From contig CAZRQL010000007.1 of assembly GCA_964602415.1 (NCBI GenBank), positions 1 to 64,000 on the forward strand: a stretch of 64,000 nt of DNA, read 5' to 3'. Below are positions 16,113 through 26,200 of this stretch, one piece after another (within the stretch, counting starts at the first letter, position 1; every line of letters begins with the position of its first letter). This DNA comes from CAZRQL01 sp964602415 (GTDB lineage: Bacteria > Bacteroidota > Bacteroidia > Cytophagales > Flammeovirgaceae). A program made the position numbers and the translations under genes. The notes under the pieces are model-generated. The model was not told where the DNA came from. It made no database searches and worked only from the letters and a program-made list of their open reading frames with translations.

Positions 16113-18143
16113 ATGAGGGCTTCCAAATTGCAATGGGTTTATGCTCTTGCCTTGTTGTTGTTGTGCCAGTTTACATGGGCACAAGAGTTTCCCAAGATTA
16201 CTTTGAAGGAGACCAAAAAGGTGAATGGTAAAGATATTCAGTTTGTAACAGCCAACGGTGTCAAAGCTGTCGTGGCTCCCAAAGGTGAGACATCTCTTTC
16301 TTTGAGTGAGAACTTGAGAATCAAGCACAAAACATTTTTGATTTCCAACGATATGCTTCCTTCGATGGCCTTGGTTGAAGGAAAAATTTATTATTTAGAG
16401 TCCAAAAGAAAAACAGCACAAGTAGAATATCATACCGCGCAGGAACGCGAAACGCTTTGGGATATTTCACAAATGTATGGGGTAAGGCTGTCAAGTTTGA
16501 TGGCATTCAATCGCATGAGGGCTGGCGAACAACCCCAAGCAGGCAGGGTAATTTGGATGGCGAAAAAGAGGCCATCTTCAGTACCGGTTGAAATAAAGCC
16601 ATTGCCCATGCCCAAAGTTGAAGAAAAACGACCTGCGGCGACTTTAACCACCGCTGATACAGTCTCTACTGTTGTGATTGTACAGCCGCCATCTGAGTAT
16701 TATATGACCCAAGCAGGGCAGACAATAACACAAGTAGCCCAAAAACATGGACTCACAGAGGATAGTTTATATCGCTTGAATCCTTACATAAGCCGCACTG
16801 CACCTCCTGCTCCCGGGACAATTTTGAGGGTCAGACCAGCCATGAGCACTGAGCAACTCTCACAACTTTCTAAGTCCCCCTCTCCAGACGTTCAACAAGA
16901 TACTGCCAATCGAAATAAATTCATAGCCAAATTGGAAGGGACACTTTCTACAAAACCCGGCAGAAAATCCCACCTTGTTTTGGCCGGAGAGACTTTGCAG
17001 TCAGTAGCCAATCAATACCGGCTTTCTCCCGGTGATATAGTTAAATGGAATGATTTGAGAGAATCTACCTTGAAGGCAGGGCAAATTTTGTATTTAGAGC
17101 CTGAAATTGTCTTCAAAAACCCCAGCAGAGAAGAAGTGATTGCAGCTTTGGATAGTGGGAAGCATATTGTTTTGCCAGGGCAGACCATCGCCAGTATTGC
17201 AGGTGATTATGGTGTTGGCGAGAAAGACATCATAGAATGGAACAAGCTTGACCCCAAAAAATCATTAAAACCCGGACAAAGGCTTTATATTGATGCAAGT
17301 TTCGTTCCTGTTTCATCCGTTCCAGATACCAAGCTCCCTGTTAACCAATTTTCGACTACAAACGCTCCCATCTATCACAGCGTAGCAGCAGGAGAAGGTC
17401 TTTGGTCTATCGCAAATAGATACAAAGTTAAAGTTACTGACGTTCAGAGTTGGAATAATCTGAAAGGCAATGACATAAGAGTTGGCCAAAAATTAATCGT
17501 TGGTTATCAAGCCCCTACCGCTGTGGTTCAGCAGCCCGCCTCTGCTTCTTCATTTAAAATGCCTACTCAGGTTGAGATAGATGCGGCATTCAACGAAGGG
17601 CAGCATATTGTTTTACCTAATGAAACTCCCGGGTCTATTGCCGCCAAATACAATGTCAAAGTTGAGGCATTTTGTCAATGGAATAATATCACCCCTACGA
17701 CGCAGCTTACCCCCGGACAGCGGCTTTATTATGATGCGGATGCAGTTCCCGCAAAACCGGCTATTCCTGCTTCAACTGCATCTGTGGTAACAACATCTCC
17801 GACAACCAACATATCTAAACCTTCTAATCAACCTGTTTCGGGTGGTTTTGAACCTGTTTTCCATAAAGTTGCATCAGGAGAAGGACTTTGGAGAATTGCG
17901 AATACCTACAAAACAACTACCGTAGAAATCCGCAAGTGGAACTCTATTCCTGACGATCAGATTCGTGCGGGGCAAACACTGGTGGTTGGGACTAAAAAAG
18001 CGCAACCCCAATTTCATAAAGTAGCCGCAGGCGAAACTTTGCAAGTCATCGCTCAAAAATATAATCTTCCAGAAGGTTGGCTGATTTATCTAAATGGCGG
18101 CACTCCTTCTGTTGCTTCAGGTGCTAATATTAAAATAAAATAA
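16113..18143 (+). CDS. Exported protein with eight LysM domains
   Basis: A 676-residue secreted or periplasmic protein. Signal peptide 1-24 (ending FTWAQ) is followed by about 75 residues of unknown fold and eight LysM peptidoglycan-binding repeats at about 104-150, 196-241, 286-329, 350-394, 420-464, 497-541, 583-626 and 634-676. No peptidase or amidase domain is present, so it is a pure binding or scaffold protein. Linkers are Pro/Ser/Thr-rich. Repeats 4-5 and 6-7 look like a tandem duplication (HIVLPGQTIASIA versus HIVLPNETPGSIA; AAGEGLWSIANRYK versus ASGEGLWRIANTYK). An earlier ATG at 16086 would add nine residues and weaken the signal peptide. A T9SS subtilase gene follows closely on the same strand. 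Confidence 0.88.
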   Translation: MRASKLQWVYALALLLLCQFTWAQEFPKITLKETKKVNGKDIQFVTANGVKAVVAPKGETSLSLSENLRIKHKTFLISNDMLPSMALVEGKIYYLESKRKTAQVEYHTAQERETLWDISQMYGVRLSSLMAFNRMRAGEQPQAGRVIWMAKKRPSSVPVEIKPLPMPKVEEKRPAATLTTADTVSTVVIVQPPSEYYMTQAGQTITQVAQKHGLTEDSLYRLNPYISRTAPPAPGTILRVRPAMSTEQLSQLSKSPSPDVQQDTANRNKFIAKLEGTLSTKPGRKSHLVLAGETLQSVANQYRLSPGDIVKWNDLRESTLKAGQILYLEPEIVFKNPSREEVIAALDSGKHIVLPGQTIASIAGDYGVGEKDIIEWNKLDPKKSLKPGQRLYIDASFVPVSSVPDTKLPVNQFSTTNAPIYHSVAAGEGLWSIANRYKVKVTDVQSWNNLKGNDIRVGQKLIVGYQAPTAVVQQPASASSFKMPTQVEIDAAFNEGQHIVLPNETPGSIAAKYNVKVEAFCQWNNITPTTQLTPGQRLYYDADAVPAKPAIPASTASVVTTSPTTNISKPSNQPVSGGFEPVFHKVASGEGLWRIANTYKTTTVEIRKWNSIPDDQIRAGQTLVVGTKKAQPQFHKVAAGETLQVIAQKYNLPEGWLIYLNGGTPSVASGANIKIK

Positions 18144-18178
18144 AACTAATATTTGTCGAATAAGTGTCTTTGTTTCAA

Positions 18179-19705
18179 ATGAAGACACTTATTTTTTTTC
18201 TTTTAATAGGCACTTTATTTGCCCAAGACCGATACATAGTACAATTTAAGGACAAGGGCAGCTATACGACCAACCAATTTACCGCAGATGATCTGTTTGC
18301 GCCAAGGGGGATAGAAAGAAGGAAAAAGCACAATCTTTCAATACAACAAAAAGACTTGCCTGTCTATGCAGCCTACGGCTCACAAATTTACCCCAAAGTG
18401 AAAAATGTGCTGCTTTGGAGCAAATGGTGGAATGGCTGCTTGGTAGAGGCTTCTCAAGATCAAATCAAATCCATTGAATCACTCCCTTTTGTGCTTAAGG
18501 CGCAAAAAGTAGCCAACGGGCTGACTCCACAAAGAGAATATATCGACTTTGGGTCAGGATTTGAACAAGCTCATTTTCTCGGGATTACAGCCATGCAACA
18601 GAATGGATTTACCGGTAAATCTGTTTTAGTGGGTGTCATAGATGCCGGATTTGTAGGAGTGGACACACTATCAATATTTAGTTCTATACAGGGGCATTAT
18701 CAATATATTGATCTAATACATCGCTCACCCAAGCCTGATAGAGGGGGCGATCATGGGACTATGGTACTCTCTGTAATGGCTGCTATCGAAAGCGGTAGAT
18801 TTAGAGGAGCCATTCCCGATGCAGAGTTCGTGCTTTTTCGTACCGAAAACACTCGAGAGGAAACAAAAGCAGAGGAGTTTCAATTTTTAAGAGCTTGTGA
18901 AATAGCTGATAGCCTTGGCGTTGACGTGCTCAATATCTCTTTGGGTTACACGGGGTTTGATGATGAAGAGCAGAGTTATTCTTACCAAGATATGGATGGG
19001 CAAACCGCTCTCTCCACTTGGGCATGCAATATGGCCGCTCAAACCGGTATTTTGGTGGTAACAAGTGCAGGTAACTTGGGAGATAAAAATTGGCGATACA
19101 TTTCCGCGCCGGGGGATTCGGATTCGGTAATAACCGTGGGTGCGATAGATTATCAGCGGCAGGTAGCGAGTTTTAGTTCTCGCGGGCCTACAGCGGACGG
19201 ACGCACCAAACCGGACGTGGTGGCTCCGGGTGTCGGGGTATTGGTTTACGATCGAAAAGGCAAGCTGACTACCGGTTACGGGACATCTTTTTCCGCGCCT
19301 TTGGTAACCTCTCTGGCAGCAGGATTGTTGCAGGCTCAGCCTCAACTCAAAAGCTGGGAAATCAAAGAGTTAATCATCAAATCTTCTTCTTTGTACCCAC
19401 ATCCAAACGACTCGACAGGCTATGGAGTACCCAATTTTATAGAGGCCTATAAAATTCTAAATCCTAATAGCATTGAGGGAGAAGGAGAGTATTTTTTTCT
19501 AAAAAACCCACTTGTGCGAGGAGAAAGAATTTGTTTTGAAAAAACACCAAAAAAAATTACTATCAATGACTTGAGTGGCAAAACGGCTCAGTATAGTTTT
19601 GATGAGCGGTGCATCGTAGTAAAAAATGATTTGACGAGCGGGGTTTATTTTTTTAGGGTTGATTATGGGTTGGAACAAATAAATTTTAAAATTCTGATTG
19701 AATAA
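18179..19705 (+). CDS. T9SS-exported S8 family serine peptidase (subtilase)
   Basis: A 508-residue secreted protease. Signal peptide 1-16 (LIGTLFAQ), pro-region to about 140, then the subtilase domain with Asp155 (VIDAG), His192 (GDHGTMV), Asn299 (TSAGN) and Ser370 (YGTSFSAP). The C-terminal 75 residues form a beta-sandwich ending SGVYFFRVDYGLEQINFKI, the pattern of a type A T9SS sorting domain, so the protein should cross the outer membrane by T9SS and be surface-attached or released. The start is ATG 18179; a GTG at 18164 would add five residues that do not fit a signal peptide. It is paralogous to the subtilase at 2882-4411. Thirty-five bases separate it from the LysM gene, so they may share a transcript. 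Confidence 0.9.
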   Translation: MKTLIFFLLIGTLFAQDRYIVQFKDKGSYTTNQFTADDLFAPRGIERRKKHNLSIQQKDLPVYAAYGSQIYPKVKNVLLWSKWWNGCLVEASQDQIKSIESLPFVLKAQKVANGLTPQREYIDFGSGFEQAHFLGITAMQQNGFTGKSVLVGVIDAGFVGVDTLSIFSSIQGHYQYIDLIHRSPKPDRGGDHGTMVLSVMAAIESGRFRGAIPDAEFVLFRTENTREETKAEEFQFLRACEIADSLGVDVLNISLGYTGFDDEEQSYSYQDMDGQTALSTWACNMAAQTGILVVTSAGNLGDKNWRYISAPGDSDSVITVGAIDYQRQVASFSSRGPTADGRTKPDVVAPGVGVLVYDRKGKLTTGYGTSFSAPLVTSLAAGLLQAQPQLKSWEIKELIIKSSSLYPHPNDSTGYGVPNFIEAYKILNPNSIEGEGEYFFLKNPLVRGERICFEKTPKKITINDLSGKTAQYSFDERCIVVKNDLTSGVYFFRVDYGLEQINFKILIE

Positions 19706-19725
19706 AAAAATAATTCATAACTTTG
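19698..19725 (+). promoter_or_regulatory. rplS promoter
   Basis: TTG (19698-19700), 17 nt, TAACTTTG (19718-19725), giving a leader of about 25 nt before ATG 19754. It overlaps the last codons of the subtilase gene. Confidence 0.5.
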
Positions 19726-19753
19726 CAGCCCGAAAAATATAAACTCGACGGAT

Positions 19754-20122
19754 ATGAATCCCTTGATGAAAATAGTAGAGAACGAAAGTTCAAAGAGGCG
19801 TGCTTTGTTTCCCGCCTTTGCACCAGGCGATACATTGAAAGTTCACCTTAAAATTAAAGAAGGCGAAAAAGAACGCATCCAAGTCTTTGAAGGTGTTGTC
19901 ATGCAAATACGCAACAGAAACACCAATGGAGAAACTTTTACAATAAGGAAAATATCCAATGGTATAGCTGTTGAGAGGATACTGCCAATTATCTCCCCAA
20001 GTATCGAGAAAATAGAAATGCTTAGAAAAGGCAAAGTACGCAGAGCCAGACTTTTCTATTTGAGAGGTAAAATAGGCAAAGCAGGCAGAATTAAAGAAAA
20101 AAGAGTCGGCTCCTCAAAATAG
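19754..20122 (+). CDS. rplS: 50S ribosomal protein L19
   Basis: A 122-residue ribosomal protein at the 30S-50S interface. It has the conserved FAPGDTLKVHLKI (about 22-34), IQVFEGVVMQIRNRN, TIRKISNGIAVERILP and the basic RKGKVRRARLFYLRG tail. Length is that of the family (about 115-120) with a few extra N-terminal residues. It stands alone here, without the rpsP-rimM-trmD genes that accompany it in many proteobacteria. Own promoter upstream and a hairpin downstream. Confidence 0.95.
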   Translation: MNPLMKIVENESSKRRALFPAFAPGDTLKVHLKIKEGEKERIQVFEGVVMQIRNRNTNGETFTIRKISNGIAVERILPIISPSIEKIEMLRKGKVRRARLFYLRGKIGKAGRIKEKRVGSSK

Positions 20123-20142
20123 GTCATCTTTTTTTATTCGTT

Positions 20143-20175
20143 AGGGTCGGGGGTTACATCTCTTGACCCTTTTTG
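20143..20175 (+). terminator. Probable rplS terminator
   Basis: AGGGTC (20143-20148) pairs with GACCCT (20165-20170) around a 16-nt loop, followed by TTTTT. The large loop makes it weak. Confidence 0.45.
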
Positions 20176-20279
20176 TCTTGTATATGGGGTGTTTTTAATT
20201 TGCAGAACTTGCTTGCTTTAAATAAACTTCATAACTTGAATAAATTTTTTTTAAATAAGTAACTAAATAATAGGCTTTT

Positions 20280-23200
20280 ATGAGAAAATCATTACTCTTG
20301 CTTGTATTCCTTACACTTATTTGGGGTATAAGCGCAGAAGCTCAGACAGTATATCTGAGTGAAAATTTCAACGCTGGCACACTCCCTAGCGGCTGGTCTA
20401 ACACGGCAACCGGTAGCACCAGTGCCGTTTGGAGTTTTGGGAACAATGGAGGAGGTAACATCAACGGGACAAGCATGGCTTTCTGGGACGATGATGCCAA
20501 CTTTGGATTTGGTGACAGGCCTGAGTTGACTACTCCCGTAATAAACCTTTCCAATGCTACCGAACCCATTATGGAATTCGTTTACAATTACCGAGATTGG
20601 GGATTTGCAGATGAGTATTTTAGGGTTCAAGTCTTCAATGGCACGAGTTGGGTTACCGTATTGACTGTTAGCGATGACGACTATTGTGGAGATTGGAGTT
20701 GCAGCCCCAAACCCAAAGCCAGCATTAATTTAACTTCATACAAGAATGCCAATTTTCGGGTCAGATTCATTTATGACGACAACGATGATTGGAACTGGTA
20801 TGTAGGTTTTGATGATTTGATAATCAAAGAAAAGCCAACTTGTTTTGAGCCGATCAGTTTCTCTTCCAGTAATGTAACTGCAACAACCGCTCGTTTTAAC
20901 TGGACAACTACCAATGGCGCAGGTAGAGATTATGAGATTGAATATGGGACACCCGGTTTCGTGCCGGGCACAGGTACACGAATCGGGGTATTTACAGGAA
21001 CTACCGTGGCCGGAGCCAACCAACATAATGGTACAGGGCTTACACCAAGTACAAATTACCAAGCATATATCCGTGAAAAGTGTACCAATCCAACATCAAA
21101 TTCATTGTGGGTTGGGCCTATCAGTTTTGCTACTGGCGATGCTTTTACATTTCAAACCAACTGCAATTCCAATATAACTCTAAATTCCGGCAGTTGTCCC
21201 ACCCGAGAGGAATTGCCTCTTACGGTTTCCGGTCTCCCCAACAGGCTTGACGGCGAAGAACTTGAAATCAAAAGCGTTTCAACAGTGGTAACTATGTTTA
21301 ACTGGGGATCACAAGTTAGGCTTACCCTTAGGGCACCCAACGGCTCTGAAATACCACTTTTTTCAAGACCTAATACTGCCTTTGGTTCGCACATAGGCAA
21401 TCCGGCTGGTAACTGTGCCCCCACAGACCTGTGTAATTTTGCAGACAACGCAACAGTACAGATTAATTCAGACGTTGCGCCTCAGCCTTTACCTCCATTT
21501 ATAGGAACATGGAAACCCGTTGCTCCTCTCTCCCAGCTTTACACAGGCTTGAACCCTAATGGCACATGGAGGCTTTTGGGTTGTATTGAGAATTTTTGGG
21601 GTAACGGAGCAATGCAATACTTTAGGATTAGGTTCTCAGATTGTTTTGATCTGGCGGATTTGGCTTTGAGCAATATTTCTACTACTCAGGCATCGTTTAG
21701 CTTCAACAGCCGCCAGGCCAATAAGACATTTGTTGTAGAATATGGAGTGCCCGGATTTGTACCCGGTACGGGAACTCGTTTGGGTGAGATTACAGGGTTG
21801 AGTGTGAAAGGCTCAAATACAGCCACTACTCCTAATAATCTTACATCTAATACAAGTTATCAAGCCTATGTACGGACAGTTTGTAGTTCGTCAAGCCGCA
21901 GCGAATGGATAGGCCCTCTCAATTTTAAAACGGCTTTCGTAGTTACTCCGAGTGTTTCTTTCAATGAACGATTTGACGGATGTGCATTACCTTTTGGTTG
22001 GACAAATACTTTTCAACCTGTCATAGCTGATCCGTGGAGAATTACCGATGGGTTTGGTTTCCCCACAGCCAATTACATGACTGGTGGCAGTCGTTCCGGT
22101 TTTGGATGCTTTGCTTGGGTGGACGATGACGCTCCGGGCAATGCAGGTGCAGAGGCTTACTTGACTACCCAAGCACTTGATTTGACCGGGGTTTCTATCC
22201 CTGAGCTTAATTTCTATTGGCAGAACTCAAACGGAGGAACCAAATTCCCTGCCTCTATCTCCAATCCTACCGGTGTACCGCCGCTTTGGTCTGAGGTGTA
22301 TGTGGACATTACTACCGATATGGGCAAAACATTTACGGAAGTCGCTAAATATGGTGGTGTGGAACAATCGGGTTGGAGGCTTGCTGCACTCAATCTTTCG
22401 GATTTCAAATCTCCCAGAACCCAAATTCGATTTAGGAGTAGAGAGACGAACTCGTTTTATAGTGATATATCGCTGGACGACATTCAGATTCGCGAAAGTC
22501 CTAATATGACCTACACTTCTTCTACTACGACTCAAGCCAATACGTTGGGTATAGTGAAAGGTGAAACCAATGATGTGATTATTGGTATTGAGGTTGATAC
22601 AGACAATGGCTTCGCCAATCCTTTGCCTTTGACGAGTTTTACCTTCAATACAACAGGGAGCACCAATCCTTCTGGGGATATTGCGGCGGCGAAGGTGTTT
22701 TATACAGGAAATTCCGCCACATTTAGTCCTGTTAATCAATTTGGAGCAACTTTGGCTAACCCCAACGGCACTTTTACTGTAAATGGGTTACAGACTTTGA
22801 CACGAGGCAAAAACTATTTTTGGCTTGCTTATGACACCAAAGAAACTGCTACCGTAGGTAATATACTTGATGCCCAATGTACATCTATGACTGTCGCGAA
22901 TATAGCCAGAATTCCAAATGTTACTTCTCCGGCAGGCAGTAGAACTATTGTTGGCAAAGTTATTTACATTACTACTACCGGTGCAGGCAATAGAGATGGG
23001 ACATCATGGGAAAATGCTTCTCCAAACCTAACAGCAGCACTTGGCATAGTTGTTCCCAAGCAGCAGATATGGGTTGCGCAAGGTAAATACACACCGGGGA
23101 CAGTAAGGGCATCTACTTTTACTTTAGTTGATGGAGTGGCAATGTATGGAGGGTTTATAGGCAACGAGACCTCTATAAATCAAAGAAGCTGGAGAGCCAA

Positions 23201-26200
23201 CCAAACCATACTTAGCGGTGATATAGGGACTCCTAATGTGATTACAGATAATTCCTTTCATATCATGACCGTGCCAATCAATACCAGTGCATATATAGAT
23301 GGCTTTGTTTTTGAGTTTGGCAATGCCAATGGAGCAGGCGAGGATAGGTTTGGTGCGGCGGTATTTGCTCGACCCGGCTCTAAACCGATTTTCAATCAAT
23401 GTTGGTTTAGGAACAACACAGGCATTTTTGGTGGAGCTATCATGGGGTTGAACTCATCTCCTACCATTACTAATTCGATTTTTCAGACGAATTCTACGCC
23501 AACCGGTTCCGGCGGTGCCTTGTATGCTATTGGGGCGGGAGAAGTTTTCAAAGTTCAGAACTCAATATTTGTTGACAACTCGGCAGGGGCACGAGGCGGA
23601 TGCTTCCAAGCAGAAGGCGGTTTGATATTAGCTGAAAACAGCACTTTTTCATCCAATAGGATTACCTTAACAGGGACGACCAGCCGTGGTGCAGTGGGTT
23701 CAGCCCTCAATAATGGCAGAATAGAGTTTTACAATTGTTCGTCTAACAACAACAATAACGGGGGGTCTATGCCGGGTGATTTTCTTGCCTTGGGAGCGCC
23801 GGCCCCTACCGGTCCCGGCTTTGCCAAAATCGAGAATTCTATCCTTTGGAATAGGAGCAATTTAGGAAATGAAATATTCTTAGAAGGTACAGGCTCTTCT
23901 GTAAGCGTAAATTCTTGTATTATTGACCAAGATGATTATGTGGGAATAAATAGAAACCAATCGGTAGATCCCTTTTATCGCGATGCCAACGGCCCTGATA
24001 ACGTATTTGGTACACCAGATGACAACCTTAGCGTTCGTTCGGGCAGCTTGGCCATAGATTCAGCCGATACCCGAACAGCTCTGGCTACTACATTCGATGG
24101 TTTTAGCAGAGATTCAAGACCTGATATTGGTGCCTATGAGTTTTTCCCTTGTCCTGTACCCAATGACTTGCGTTTGGTTAAAGGTGGCTCTACTTCGGTT
24201 GAAGTAGGTTGGCAAACAGGTGGCTCAAACGTATGGGATATTGAATACATGCCGGCAGGTGGAGCTTTGGGGACAGGCACTCGTGTTCTTAACATTAATA
24301 CCAACCCCTACAAAATAACCGGCCTCACGCCATTGTCATCTTATCAGTTCTTTGTGAGAGACAACTGCGCATCTTCAAACAATGGCACAAGTTTTTGGGT
24401 GGGTCCATTTGCATTTTCCACATCTTCTCTCAATGATGAATGTACGGGAGCTATTGATTTGATAGTTACACGTAACTGTAACAATTTTACAGGGTCAAAC
24501 GTTGGGGCTACTAACTCTACTGCAACCATCGGATTCGATCCAATCTGTGGCACTTACAGGGGTGCAGATGTATGGTTCAAATCCACTGTACCTGCTTCAG
24601 GGTCAGTTACATTTATCACTTCAAGTTCAGGTGGCATAAACAATACAGGTGTGGAAGTTTACAGCGGGACATGCGATGGATTGACCAGTGTGGCATGTGC
24701 TGACAACAACAATCCAAATGCCCCCGGCTTCGAACAAGTAACCGTTACCGGACAAATACCCGGCAATCAATTGTATGTGAGGGTTTGGCAACAGACAGCC
24801 AACCAGTTTGGCACATTTAATATATGTGCTACTCGGATACCGGTTATTTTGGTCAATGATGTAGAATCCAATGAGAACGTAGGTCAGATGAGATTTACCC
24901 TCAGGCTTTCAGAGCCAGATCCCAACAATTCAATTACTGTCAATTACAGTACATCAGATGGAACTGCCATAGCCGGGCTGGACTACACTGCTAAGAGTGG
25001 CACAGTAACTTTTGCACCCGGGGAAATCAGTAAGACCGTCGATGTAGCTCTCATTGACGATAACTTAAATGAGGACGCGGAGACATTTTTCTTGAATTTA
25101 AGCAATCCTGTCAATGCGATATTGGGCAAGACAAGAGTTACAGGTACCATTCTCGACAACGATCCTCTTCCAAAGCTCTCAATCACAGGGGCTTCTATTA
25201 TTGAGGGCAACCTTAACGATCAAACAATAGTTAACATTACCGTTAGGCTAACACCTGCCAGTGGAAGACCTGTCCGCTTCACCTACCGCACTACCAGCAA
25301 TACTGCTACGGCTCCCGATGATTTTGTCTTGATAGCATCAACCAACGAATTGTTCCCTGCAGGCACGACACAGCGCAATTATCAAGTAACTGTAAAAGGT
25401 GACTTTATTGATGAAGGCGAGTTTGAGTCTTTCTTCTTCACGATTGAAAATGTGATCAACGCGGATTTGTCTAATCCTCAAGCTGAAATCATTATCATAG
25501 ATGATGACTCCTCTCCGGTGGCCAAAGACGATGAAAATTACAATGTCAATGAAGATGAAGTACTCATCGTGGACAGAGCTGAAGCAGGTGTTGGTTCTAA
25601 TGATACTGATGCAGATGGTGATCCGCTCACTTTCTTCTTGCGCTCGTCCCCATCCAATGGCAAACTCACCATCAATGATGACTATACCTATCCTAATGGG
25701 ATTCCTCAGTACATCAATTTTGAAGATAGAGGTGTTTTTGTTTACGCGCCTGATGCCGACTATTGGAGCAATCCTGCAAAAGGAGACTTGGGAGATATAT
25801 TTACTTACAGGGCTTTTGATGGCTACAACTACTCTAATGTCGCAAGAGCAAGAATCAAAGTTCAGCCAGTCAATGATGCTCCTGTATTGAGAGAGATGCC
25901 GGATTTTAGTCTCTGTGCAGGCCAATTGTCTACGGTTCGCGTTAATATGCCTCTGTATCTTAGCGATATAGATGATAATATTTTATCACCTGATTTTAGA
26001 GTTACTACTCAAGTAATTGATGCTACCAGTGGGTTAAATCCTTCAGATTTAAATACAATCGTTAATCCGTTGTCTAAAGAGCTGGTTTTCAGTACTAATG
26101 TTAAAACACAAGGGGTGTTCACTGTCCAAGTTACAGCAAGAGATAAAGAAGGATTAACTGCCACTACAACCTTTAAGATTAAGGTAGGGGCTGACCTTAA

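Noticed and set aside
17130..17993. Repeated DNA in the LysM gene considered as a CRISPR or tandem-repeat array
   Set aside because: The similarity follows the protein reading frame and domain limits; there are no short identical repeats with regular spacers.
25338..25925. A 195-codon open frame on the minus strand inside the giant surface-protein gene
   Set aside because: It lies wholly antisense to a well-supported coding sequence with clear domains; its composition is that of a reverse-frame shadow.
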